The notes beneath the pieces are model-generated. The model was not told the DNA's origin. It was given only the letters and a program-made list of their open reading frames with translations, and searched no databases. A stretch of 37,030 nucleotides of DNA from Lachnospiraceae bacterium (GTDB lineage Bacteria; Bacillota; Clostridia; Lachnospirales; Lachnospiraceae), in the NCBI GenBank assembly GCA_024694965.1, contig JAILJC010000180.1, positions 1-37,030 of the forward strand, read 5' to 3'. Below, piece by piece: positions 14,800-22,758 of this stretch. Each line of letters begins with the position of its first letter. Position 1 is the stretch's first letter. The position numbers and the translations under genes were made by a program.

Positions 14800-15858
14800 A
14801 TGAAGAAAAACTTCTGCTTAGCAATAAGCGCTATTATAATCTTATTTCTCTTTCTATCCGGTTGCGGCACTTACGGGCAGTCGACGACTGGCGGGGGAGC
14901 GGCCCAGGCTACCGCTCCCCTGACAGACACTAAGCTGGTGACTGTAGGTTTTTCGCAGGTAGGTGCCGAATCGGATTGGAGGAATATCAATACAGATTCC
15001 ATGAAGGAATCGCTTTCTGCCGAAAACGGATATGATCTTATCTATGACGACGGGCAGCAGAAGCAACATAATCAGATAACCGCAATTCGTACATTTATCC
15101 AGAAGGAAGTAGAATACATAGTTCTGGCACCGGTTATAGAAGACGGCTGGGATACCGTTCTTACCGAGGCCAAGGATGCAAATATACCCGTCATCCTGGT
15201 TGACAGGATGGTAAATGTAAGCGATCCCGACCTTTTTACGTGCTGGGTCGGTTCTGATTTTGAACTTGAAGGTCACAAAGTCTGTGAATGGCTCAATGAA
15301 TTCTGCAGGGCCAACAGGATAAACGGCAATGAAATCAACATAGTGAACATTAAAGGAACCGAAGGTGCTTCCGCCGAGCTTGGCAGGACCAAGTCACTTA
15401 AGTCGGCCGTGAGCAGGTATGGCTGGAATCTCCTGGATGAACGTTCGGGTGAATTTACGCAGGCCAAGGGCCGGGAAGTGATGTCTCAGTTCCTTAAGGA
15501 ATATGATAATATAAATGTAGTCTACAGTGAGAATGACAACGAAGCTTTCGGAGCCATAGAGGCGATAGAGGCCGCAGGAAAGCATGTCGGAAGCGATATT
15601 AAGCACGGGGAGATAATGGTGCTTGCCTTTGACGGTACTTCCGATCAGGCGGTGGAAGCCGTGCGCTTAGGAAGGATAACCTGTATCGGCGAATGTAATC
15701 CTCTTCACGGACCTAGGGTTGAGAAGATCATCCGCAATCTTGAGGGCGGTATCACGCCCGATAAATACGAATATGTGGATGAAGGGATATTCAGTGCCGA
15801 TCAAAGTGTAAAGAGCGTAACGATAGGCGATGAGACATATGAAGTAAGGCTTCCGTGA
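14800..15858 (+). CDS. ytfQ: Second sugar-binding lipoprotein, YtfQ type
   Basis: This 352-residue lipoprotein has lipobox LSGC with the cysteine at residue 22 and a shorter Gly/Ala/Thr linker than the first copy. Its Peripla_BP_4 domain resembles E. coli YtfQ even more clearly: VGFSQVGAESDWRNINTDS, DDGQQKQHNQITAIRTF, LAPVIEDGWDTVL, LVDRMV and SGEFTQAKGREVMSQFLKEY. It is a diverged paralogue of the 9921 protein, with ordinary neighbour-like codon use and a poor ribosome binding site, so it should be made in much smaller amounts. It might recognise a related sugar for the same transporter, or act as the sugar receptor for the YesM-like kinase; the sequence does not decide. Confidence 0.9.
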   Translation: MKKNFCLAISAIIILFLFLSGCGTYGQSTTGGGAAQATAPLTDTKLVTVGFSQVGAESDWRNINTDSMKESLSAENGYDLIYDDGQQKQHNQITAIRTFIQKEVEYIVLAPVIEDGWDTVLTEAKDANIPVILVDRMVNVSDPDLFTCWVGSDFELEGHKVCEWLNEFCRANRINGNEINIVNIKGTEGASAELGRTKSLKSAVSRYGWNLLDERSGEFTQAKGREVMSQFLKEYDNINVVYSENDNEAFGAIEAIEAAGKHVGSDIKHGEIMVLAFDGTSDQAVEAVRLGRITCIGECNPLHGPRVEKIIRNLEGGITPDKYEYVDEGIFSADQSVKSVTIGDETYEVRLP

Positions 15859-15922
15859 ACGTGAAGATAATTTAGTAATTAAGAATCAGTTAAGGATTAT
15901 ACAGGAGTTGGGTTAAGACTTG

Positions 15923-15986
15923 CGCCTTCGCGTATTGTATGATGAGTTCGTAGTAAGGAACTCATTCGGTATGCGGAGGCGTTTTT
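15923..15986 (+). terminator. Large hairpin and T-run ending at the adaptor start codon
   Basis: CGCCTTCGC (15923-15931) pairs with GCGGAGGCG (15973-15981) with one wobble, TATTG can pair with CGGTA inside, and ATGAGTTC (15942-15949) pairs perfectly with GAACTCAT (15958-15965) around an 8-base loop. Five T (15982-15986) follow. It has the form of an intrinsic terminator for the sugar importer, but the ATG of the adaptor gene comes at once at 15987 and its ribosome binding site GGAGG (15975-15979) is inside the 3' arm, so it may also control translation of that gene. Confidence 0.75.
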
Positions 15987-17387
15987 ATGAAAATAATATC
16001 TGACAACAGGAAAAAGATAATAGTCGGAGGGATAATGGCGTGTGCAATGGTAGTTGTATCCGTAACGATACATGCCAATGCTGCGATGGCGGTTAATTCA
16101 TATGTCGTTGACCGGGGAACGTTAAGCAGTGTCATCGAGCTTAACGGAAATGTCGGTACCAATGCGGAAAAGACATATTACACACCGGCAGAAGTCCGCG
16201 TATCCCGGATACATGTAAAGCAGGGTGATCACGTTAGTAAAGGAGACCTGCTTATTTCATATGATGAGGAGTATCTTGAATATATGATCTCCATGACCGG
16301 TTATAACATGGAGTCGGCAAAGGACGGTTACGAAGGCACCATGCAGGCGGGCGACCGCAATGCGGGACTGTATTCGGCGGCAGCAGGTTCCATTCCGGCC
16401 CTGCAGGATGAGATAGAAAGCATACAGACACGTATTTTATACCTTCAGAACGAACTGACCTCAAGAAGGGCAATGCTTGCAAACGAAGGTGCAAGGCTTC
16501 AGATAGCGCTTATCGAATATGAGGAAAACTCGGAAGACGAAGAGGGCTTCGTACTCGGAGACAAGGAGTCGATCCTTAAGGATATACAGAGGAATACATA
16601 TGAGCAGCAGTTCGATACCGACATAGTGATGATGCAGCAGGAGATCGATGAACTTAACATCCGGCTTGCAACATATAAGGAGCTTAAGAGTGAGATGACA
16701 TCCCAGAAGATGTCCACCTTAAACGGAACCCTTACAAGCAGTGACAGGGACAGGATAGACGTGTTAAAATCGGCGAACGAACTGTCCGAGGGCGAGAAGA
16801 TAGAGCATTTCGAGATGGCAAGGGGCGGCATAGTAGCCGATTATGACGGCGTTGTCACCATGATAAACGCCACCGAAGGGGAAACCGTTACCGAAGGAAC
16901 TCCCGTTGTTACGCTTGAATCAACAGAGGAGATTGTGGTAAAGTGCAGTGTAAACAAGTATGATATCGACAGCATTGACAAGGACCAGACCGCAACGGTA
17001 AAGATCCGTGGCAAGGATTATCCGGGAAGAGTCACACGCATTGAGGGAATGACCGGAACGAACGCCGAACAGGCCTCAAACATCGGAGTGGAAGTAAAGC
17101 TTGATGAACCCGATGATGATATAATCATAGGACTCGAGGTAAAGGCATATATCGATACAGCGCAGGCAGAAAGCGCACTTCGTATCCCTATGGATGCGCT
17201 CGGTACCGGTGAAGAGGGTGACTACGTATTTGTGGCCCGTGGCAAAAAGGCGGTAAGGATAGGTGTCCAGACTGGCATTAAGAACGAAGAGATGGTTGAG
17301 ATAACACAGGGCCTTGTCGAGGGAGATATGGTTGTATGGGATGATTCCGTTGAACTTACGGACGGAATGGATATAAAGGTAAAATGA
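15987..17387 (+). CDS. Membrane-fusion (HlyD/MacA-like) adaptor protein of an ABC exporter
   Basis: This 466-residue protein has one N-terminal membrane helix (about residues 9-34), a barrel-sandwich half (about 40-95, YTPAEVRVSRIHVKQGDHVSKG), a long charged alpha-helical hairpin (about 105-275), the second sandwich half (GGIVADYDGVVTMINATEGE, split across strands) and beta-barrel parts ending near 466. This is the RND/ABC periplasmic adaptor layout; in Gram-positive cells such proteins work with MacB-like transporters at the outer membrane face. The ATPase gene overlaps its stop by four bases and the permease follows, so the three form one exporter. Translation may be controlled by the hairpin at 15923-15986, which holds its ribosome binding site. 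Confidence 0.9.
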   Translation: MKIISDNRKKIIVGGIMACAMVVVSVTIHANAAMAVNSYVVDRGTLSSVIELNGNVGTNAEKTYYTPAEVRVSRIHVKQGDHVSKGDLLISYDEEYLEYMISMTGYNMESAKDGYEGTMQAGDRNAGLYSAAAGSIPALQDEIESIQTRILYLQNELTSRRAMLANEGARLQIALIEYEENSEDEEGFVLGDKESILKDIQRNTYEQQFDTDIVMMQQEIDELNIRLATYKELKSEMTSQKMSTLNGTLTSSDRDRIDVLKSANELSEGEKIEHFEMARGGIVADYDGVVTMINATEGETVTEGTPVVTLESTEEIVVKCSVNKYDIDSIDKDQTATVKIRGKDYPGRVTRIEGMTGTNAEQASNIGVEVKLDEPDDDIIIGLEVKAYIDTAQAESALRIPMDALGTGEEGDYVFVARGKKAVRIGVQTGIKNEEMVEITQGLVEGDMVVWDDSVELTDGMDIKVK

Positions 17388-18196
17388 TGGAAAATAAAGA
17401 AGTGATTCTGAAAGCAACAGATCTGTCAAAGACATTTTCAAACGGTACGGTGCAGCAGCACGTGCTTAAGAACCTTAACCTGTCTATCTATAAGGGTGAC
17501 TTTACGGTCATAATGGGTAACTCGGGTTCGGGAAAGAGCACACTTCTGTATGCGCTTTCAGGAATGGACAGGCCGAGCCTGGGAACCATAACCTACTTTA
17601 CAGGCGGGAAGGAAACCGAAATTTCCAAATACGGAAATGATGCTCTGGCAGTGTTCCGCCGCGACCACGTGGGCTTTGTTTTCCAGCAGAATTACTTAAA
17701 TGACAGTATGAGTGCACTTGACAATATCATGGTATGCGGTCTCCTTCGGAGCAAAAGCAGGAAGGAACTGGCGGAGCGTGCGAAGAAGCTTCTTGTAAGT
17801 GTTGAGATAGGTGAGGGTGACTGGAATAAATTTCCGACCCAGATGTCGGGCGGACAGCAGCAGAGGGTAGCTGTTGTAAGGGGTGTGATAAATAAACCCG
17901 AGGTGCTTTACGCGGACGAACCAACAGGTGCTCTTAACTCCCAGAACACCGAAAATGTCCTTAATATACTGTCGGAGCTTAACAGCGAAGGCCAGAGTAT
18001 AGTCATGGTCACGCATACCATAATGGCTGCCGAGAGGGGAAACAGGATCATCTATTTATCCGACGGAGTGATATCGGATGAAATGGAACTGGGTCCTTAT
18101 GTCGGTGACTATAAGGATGAGAGCAATCCAAGGCTTGCACAGGCAAGGGAACGCCACGCAAAGCTTAAATCATTCCTTCAGAATATGGGTTGGTAG
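17384..18196 (+). CDS. ABC exporter ATPase, MacB/LolD/BceA-like
   Basis: This ATPase of 270 residues has Walker A GNSGSGKST (near residues 45-53), the Q-loop in FVFQQNYLNDSMSALDNI, signature MSGGQQQR and Walker B VLYADEPTGALNS. The last motif is typical of the LolD/MacB/BceA branch that drives mechanotransmission or extrusion by FtsX-type permeases rather than import. The start can be ATG at 17384 or the next ATG at 17387; the first overlaps the adaptor stop as ATGA. The permease begins one base after its stop (TAG to 18196, ATG at 18198). It acts on the cytoplasmic side of the membrane. Confidence 0.93.
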   Translation: MMENKEVILKATDLSKTFSNGTVQQHVLKNLNLSIYKGDFTVIMGNSGSGKSTLLYALSGMDRPSLGTITYFTGGKETEISKYGNDALAVFRRDHVGFVFQQNYLNDSMSALDNIMVCGLLRSKSRKELAERAKKLLVSVEIGEGDWNKFPTQMSGGQQQRVAVVRGVINKPEVLYADEPTGALNSQNTENVLNILSELNSEGQSIVMVTHTIMAAERGNRIIYLSDGVISDEMELGPYVGDYKDESNPRLAQARERHAKLKSFLQNMGW

Positions 18197-18197
18197 T

Positions 18198-20582
18198 ATG
18201 TACAGATATTACTTTATCGCAAAAAACAATATGAGGAAGCAGAGGAAGGATATGCTTACATTTTTTATCCTTACTGCCATCGCTTCCATTCTTATCTTTG
18301 TAAGTGTGTCACTTCTTTACGGAACTCCCAGGGTAATCGATACCAATTTTGAGCGGATCAACGGTGCCGATATCATGGCGATAATGACCGAGTTTGAACC
18401 GGCGAATGTAAAGCTTACCGAGATCATACGCGGAAATAAGTTTATCGACCGGTCCGAGGTAACGGATTATTATTCGACATACTGCAAGTACCGAAAAAAA
18501 GGTTCGGGAAACTGGATCGAGTATTCCTTTGCCATTTGTCCTTCCGACGAGGAGAGAACGATCGAAAAGACCAGCATTGACGTATCGCATCTTCATGATA
18601 ACGAAGTCGTGCTGCCCATATCCTTAAGCACTGCCTTTTCCCCCGGTGATATCTTCCAGCTTAAGATAGGTGATAATATATACGGTTTAAAGGTCGCCGG
18701 ATTTAATGAGGATATGTTTTACTGTTCAAGTGTCAACATGGGAACATACCTTATCTTTGTGCCGCGTAAGGCTTATAACGATATCGGATTTGAAAACCCG
18801 AAGAGTATCGTTATCCCATACAAAAGATATGCAATGAAGATTACGAATACGGCAAGAAAGCGGCATATGGATACAAACGTTATATCCGACCAGATAATGA
18901 ATGAGTTCATCGACTGGGACCTTAAGTATGTCGCCGCACACCCCGAGTACCCGGGAACAACATTTAACTTCCTGCCGGCGGAGCTTATGAAAACGGCGAC
19001 AATGATCATGCCGTATATCTTTGTTGCGATCGTGCTGCTGTTTGCCCTTATAATCTTCGTTATCGCGGTCGTAATAATCGATTTTTCCATAAAGAATTTC
19101 ATCATGACCAATATGAAGAATACGGCGATAATGGAGGCCTCGGGTTATACTGTAAAAGAAATGGTGCTTATACTGCTCATGCAGCTTTTGATGGTGGCCG
19201 GAGCGGGGAGCATATTCGGTGTGCTGGAAGGTGCTGCTCTTATCGATAAGGTCGGCGTTATCCAACTGTATCTCATGGGACTTTCATGGAACCAGCCTAT
19301 TTTTGTAAGCATCGCCGTATGTGTTGCGGTAGGAATATGTCTGGTCATTACCGTTATCACTTTCATACTCGGCAGGGATTACAAAAAGACGACGGTGCTT
19401 GAAGCCTTAAGGGGAGGGATCAATGCGCACAGCTTTAAGAAAAATTACTTTGCCTTTGATAAAACACTGCTTCCTGTACCTGTGACGCTGGCACTTAAGG
19501 AGACTTTCGGAAGGTTTTCGTCCCAGCTTGGAATCATATTTATCGCAGCGATACTCACGATATCCACAACTACCGGATTTGGCATGATAGATACGTTTTT
19601 TTACAATGATGAAGCGGTAATGAACATGGGCGGCTTTATTGCCGAAGATGCGGAGACTAACGGAGATGAATCCATGTATAAAAACATTATGTCCATGTCC
19701 AGTGTCAAATATGCATACGGGGATATATGGATGTCGTTTGAATATACGTACGGTAAGAGCAGACAGAGCATAACCACAAGGTGTTTTACCGATACGGAAA
19801 ACCTGCATAGCGGCGGCCTTGTGGAGGGAAGGTGGCCGAAACACAATAACGAGGTATTACTCGCAACAAACGCGGCAAACAGGCTGGGCGTAACGGTAGG
19901 GGACGTTGTCATGGTAAAGAGCGGAGAAAAAGAAGATTCTTACATAGTTTGCGGCTTGAACCAGACCTTCAATAATATGGGAATGATGGGATATATGACG
20001 ACCGGAGGGCAGGAGAGGTTAACTCCCAGGTACAACAACTATAACTGGAGCATAAAGCTTAAGAACGGATATACATATGAGGATTTTGAAACCGGATTTA
20101 AGGAAATGTATCCGGATGTTGATCTAGTTAATGTAGCGGAGTCTACCAGGAGTACCATAGGAATGATCACAGGTGCGATGAAAGGGCTTTCAATGGGCAT
20201 AGCGCTGCTTACGATCATTATAACCGCGTTTGTCGAGGCGCTTGTCATAAGAACACAGATAAACAGGGAGTGGCGTAACTTAGGTGTCAGCAAGGCACTG
20301 GGTTTCACATCATGGCAGCTTATAGTACAGACCATGCTCTCAAATATGCCGGGAGTATTGATGGGGGTGGCCATCGGCCTTATTGCAGGTAATGCTTCGG
20401 GAGCAAAGCTGAGTATGCTGATGTTTGGGATATTCGGCTTTAAGCGGGTGGATTTCGCTATATTCCCTCTGTCATATCTGCTTACCTTCCTTATAATCGT
20501 CGGAGTGGCGCTTATCACTTCCGGTATTGTTGGCAGAAGGATACGCGGCCTTGATCCCGTAAAGATGATCACGGAAGAGTAA
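18198..20582 (+). CDS. FtsX-type ABC exporter permease, two FtsX domains
   Basis: The 794-residue permease is placed from the ATG at 18198, not the upstream ATG at 18078, because the extension would lie within the ATPase gene and is not hydrophobic. It has a first helix at about 21-45, a large extracellular domain, an FtsX block (MPYIFVAIVLLFALIIF and following, about 270-400), another helix near 440-465, a second extracellular domain and a C-terminal FtsX block (about 655-790). Long two-block FtsX proteins occur in peptide-antibiotic resistance and lipoprotein-type transporters. With the adaptor and ATPase it forms a MacAB-like complex; the adjoining two-component genes suggest response to an envelope or peptide stress signal. 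Confidence 0.9.
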   Translation: MYRYYFIAKNNMRKQRKDMLTFFILTAIASILIFVSVSLLYGTPRVIDTNFERINGADIMAIMTEFEPANVKLTEIIRGNKFIDRSEVTDYYSTYCKYRKKGSGNWIEYSFAICPSDEERTIEKTSIDVSHLHDNEVVLPISLSTAFSPGDIFQLKIGDNIYGLKVAGFNEDMFYCSSVNMGTYLIFVPRKAYNDIGFENPKSIVIPYKRYAMKITNTARKRHMDTNVISDQIMNEFIDWDLKYVAAHPEYPGTTFNFLPAELMKTATMIMPYIFVAIVLLFALIIFVIAVVIIDFSIKNFIMTNMKNTAIMEASGYTVKEMVLILLMQLLMVAGAGSIFGVLEGAALIDKVGVIQLYLMGLSWNQPIFVSIAVCVAVGICLVITVITFILGRDYKKTTVLEALRGGINAHSFKKNYFAFDKTLLPVPVTLALKETFGRFSSQLGIIFIAAILTISTTTGFGMIDTFFYNDEAVMNMGGFIAEDAETNGDESMYKNIMSMSSVKYAYGDIWMSFEYTYGKSRQSITTRCFTDTENLHSGGLVEGRWPKHNNEVLLATNAANRLGVTVGDVVMVKSGEKEDSYIVCGLNQTFNNMGMMGYMTTGGQERLTPRYNNYNWSIKLKNGYTYEDFETGFKEMYPDVDLVNVAESTRSTIGMITGAMKGLSMGIALLTIIITAFVEALVIRTQINREWRNLGVSKALGFTSWQLIVQTMLSNMPGVLMGVAIGLIAGNASGAKLSMLMFGIFGFKRVDFAIFPLSYLLTFLIIVGVALITSGIVGRRIRGLDPVKMITEE

Positions 20583-20588
20583 ATGTTG

Positions 20589-20597
20589 TGGTATAAT
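20589..20597 (+). promoter_or_regulatory. Extended -10 promoter of the two-component pair
   Basis: TGGTATAAT (20589-20597) is a perfect -10 with the TGn extension, followed by a short leader to the ATG at 20617. No good -35 is visible, which an extended -10 can tolerate. The regulator and kinase can thus be made apart from the exporter genes. Confidence 0.5.
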
Positions 20598-20616
20598 TTG
20601 TCAAGAGAGGTATCAC

Positions 20617-21330
20617 ATGCATTATAATTGTCTTATTGTCGATGATGAAACAGAACTTGCCAAGATGACGGCGGAATACTTTAAGATGTTTGAGGTATCC
20701 ACCGAGTACGTTGTTTCCGCAGCCGGCTGTTATGACTTCTTTAAAGAGAATACCGCGGATCTCGTCCTGCTTGACATTAACTTAGGGGATGGTTCGGGCT
20801 TTGACGTATGCAAGAGGCTTAGGGAGGACATGCAGCTTCCGATACTGTTCATAAGTGCAAGGCAGAGTGACGACGATGTGCTCATTGCATTAAGTATCGG
20901 CGGCGATGATTACGTAAAGAAGCCATACAGCCTGTCGGTGCTTCTTGCAAAGGTAAAGGTCAATCTAAAAAGGATCGAGCAGATGAAGGCTTCGGGCGCT
21001 AAAGCCCGGGTACCGGAAGAGAGTGCTAAAGAGAATGGAGATACATTATGTAAACTAACGCTCTATGCACCAACCATGGCCGCTGTGCTTGAAGGAAAGC
21101 GTATCCCGCTAAAAGCGAAGGAATATGCCTTGCTTGACTGTCTTTACCGGCATAAGAACACCATTGTAAAAAAGGAAGTGCTTTTTGATGAAGTGTGGGG
21201 TGATACCTTTTTCTCCGACAGCACATTGAATGTGCATATAAGGAAGCTTCGTGAGAAGCTTGAGAAGGACCCCAATTCACCGGAGCTTATCAAAACGGTC
21301 TGGGGAACGGGATATTATCTGGAAATATGA
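20617..21330 (+). CDS. OmpR-family response regulator
   Basis: This 237-residue regulator has a receiver domain (about 3-118) with phosphoacceptor D53 in VLLDINLGDG, the acidic pair at DDE near residue 9, and the lysine in DDYVKKPYS. The winged-helix Trans_reg_C domain (about 140-237) shows LKAKEYALLDCLYRHKNTIV, then LNVHIRKLREKL and KTVWGTGYYLEI. The ribosome binding site is GAGAGG. The kinase gene overlaps its stop (ATGA). By position its targets should include the exporter operon at 15987-20582, a setting like BceRS with BceAB, though no binding repeat was identified. Confidence 0.93.
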   Translation: MHYNCLIVDDETELAKMTAEYFKMFEVSTEYVVSAAGCYDFFKENTADLVLLDINLGDGSGFDVCKRLREDMQLPILFISARQSDDDVLIALSIGGDDYVKKPYSLSVLLAKVKVNLKRIEQMKASGAKARVPEESAKENGDTLCKLTLYAPTMAAVLEGKRIPLKAKEYALLDCLYRHKNTIVKKEVLFDEVWGDTFFSDSTLNVHIRKLREKLEKDPNSPELIKTVWGTGYYLEI

Positions 21331-22646
21331 AGCTGCTTAAGAGAATGTTGATCATCTTTACGCTGGCCATGCTCGCCGCTCTTTATATGTTCGTCAGGAT
21401 CAATAATTGTAATTCATTCTCCAAAAGGGATATCGTGAGTTACAATGATAAGCTGCATTTGATCTGCGATGATTATAATGCGGGAATGACCGAAGAAGAG
21501 ATCGAAGCAAAGTACGGATGTGTCCTGGTACTGTCAACAGGGCTTGACGATCCGGAGCTTGCTTCTCTTTATGCCGACAATGCTTTTGTGCTTGATCTGG
21601 CACCCGAAGGAGAGTACATCGGCAAGGTCGCCTGGACAGACGTAAAGGGTGAATACAAAAAAATAAAGGCCGAGTTTTATCATGCCGCTATGGTACTATG
21701 GGCAGTAGTACTGATAAGCGGCTATTTGCTGTTATTGCTCTTTTACATCATGGTCGTAAGGCCGATCCGGGAGATGACCGGTTTTTCCGTCGAGGTTGCA
21801 AAGGGAAACCTGGATATACAGCTGCCGATGCGCAGGAATAACCTTTTTGAAAGCTTTACCGAAGGCTTCGATCTTATGCGGGAGGAACTAAAGGCATCCA
21901 AAAGGCGTGAGATGGAGGCGGAGATAGCGAGGAAGGAAATGGTCACCGCCTTAAGTCATGACATAAAAACACCCGTCGCGGTTATAAAGGCGGCGTGTGA
22001 AGTACTGGAGGTAAAGAACAGGCGCAGGCTCGAGGCGTTAAAGGGTAAGCCCGGCAGCGCCATGGAGGCTGATGAGATAGAGGATACTCTTGCAAAGGTA
22101 GGTTCTATATCACAGAAAGCCGATACGATCAGCGCACTTATGAGCAATGTCATGCATGTGACTCTGGAAGAGCTTGACAGGATCGAAGTAAATCCGGAGC
22201 CGGAGAGCACCGAAGTTATAGAGAGTTATTTCAGGTCACTTACCGCATACGGAAAGATAATCATCGAGGACGATATACCCAAATGTCTCGTATACATGGA
22301 TAAGCTGCGTTTGGAACAGGTTATCGATAATATCGTCGGAAATTCGAATAAATACGCCGGAACGGATATACGTGTAAGCTTTTCGGAGACACCGGACATG
22401 CAGTTGGCGGACGGTAATTCCGTTAAGTTTATAAGGGTAAGCATAAAGGATTCGGGACCGGGAGTTTCAGAGGAGGATCTTCCGCTCATCGCGGCCAAGT
22501 ATTACCGTGGCGGAAATACCGGCGGAAAAACCGGATACGGTCTCGGGCTTTACCTTGCCAAGTGGTATATGGAGAAGCAGAAGGGCGGCCTTGAATACTA
22601 CAACGATAACGGCTTCTGTGTGGATATACTGCTAAGAAAGGTATAA
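21327..22646 (+). CDS. Sensor histidine kinase, HAMP-HisKA-HATPase
   Basis: This 439-residue kinase has membrane helices at about 4-24 and 115-142 around an extracellular part of about 90 residues, then HAMP (about 142-195), HisKA with H211 in LSHDIKTPVAVIK, and HATPase with DNIVGNSNKYAG, DSGPGV and TGYGLGLYLAKW. It overlaps the regulator gene by four bases, so the two are coupled. The extracellular part lacks a domain I can name; it is longer than in intramembrane-sensing BceS kinases, so a direct extracellular signal is possible. All catalytic motifs are intact. Confidence 0.92.
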   Translation: MKLLKRMLIIFTLAMLAALYMFVRINNCNSFSKRDIVSYNDKLHLICDDYNAGMTEEEIEAKYGCVLVLSTGLDDPELASLYADNAFVLDLAPEGEYIGKVAWTDVKGEYKKIKAEFYHAAMVLWAVVLISGYLLLLLFYIMVVRPIREMTGFSVEVAKGNLDIQLPMRRNNLFESFTEGFDLMREELKASKRREMEAEIARKEMVTALSHDIKTPVAVIKAACEVLEVKNRRRLEALKGKPGSAMEADEIEDTLAKVGSISQKADTISALMSNVMHVTLEELDRIEVNPEPESTEVIESYFRSLTAYGKIIIEDDIPKCLVYMDKLRLEQVIDNIVGNSNKYAGTDIRVSFSETPDMQLADGNSVKFIRVSIKDSGPGVSEEDLPLIAAKYYRGGNTGGKTGYGLGLYLAKWYMEKQKGGLEYYNDNGFCVDILLRKV

Positions 22647-22661
22647 AGGTGAATATTGTGC

Positions 22662-22690
22662 TTGACGAGCTTACGGGAGGGCATGATATT
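22662..22690 (+). promoter_or_regulatory. Candidate sigma-A promoter of the chemoreceptor
   Basis: TTGACG (22662-22667, five of six) and GATATT (22685-22690, four of six) are 17 bases apart, giving a leader of about 60 bases. I looked for a sigma-28 site here, which would be usual for a chemoreceptor, and found none with the GCCGATA core. Confidence 0.45.
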
Positions 22691-22758
22691 ATTACATATA
22701 TGATTAAATGTAACACAGCCTGAAGGCATTTGAAATCCGAACAACAGGGAGGCATGAA

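Noticed and set aside
18078-18197. Upstream start for the FtsX permease
   Set aside because: The extra 40 codons lie inside the ATPase gene and are not signal-like; the ATG at 18198 directly precedes the first helix.
22647-22758. Sigma-28 promoter for the chemoreceptor
   Set aside because: No GCCGATA-like -10 with a TAAA-like -35 at 15 bases is present; a sigma-A-like pair fits better.
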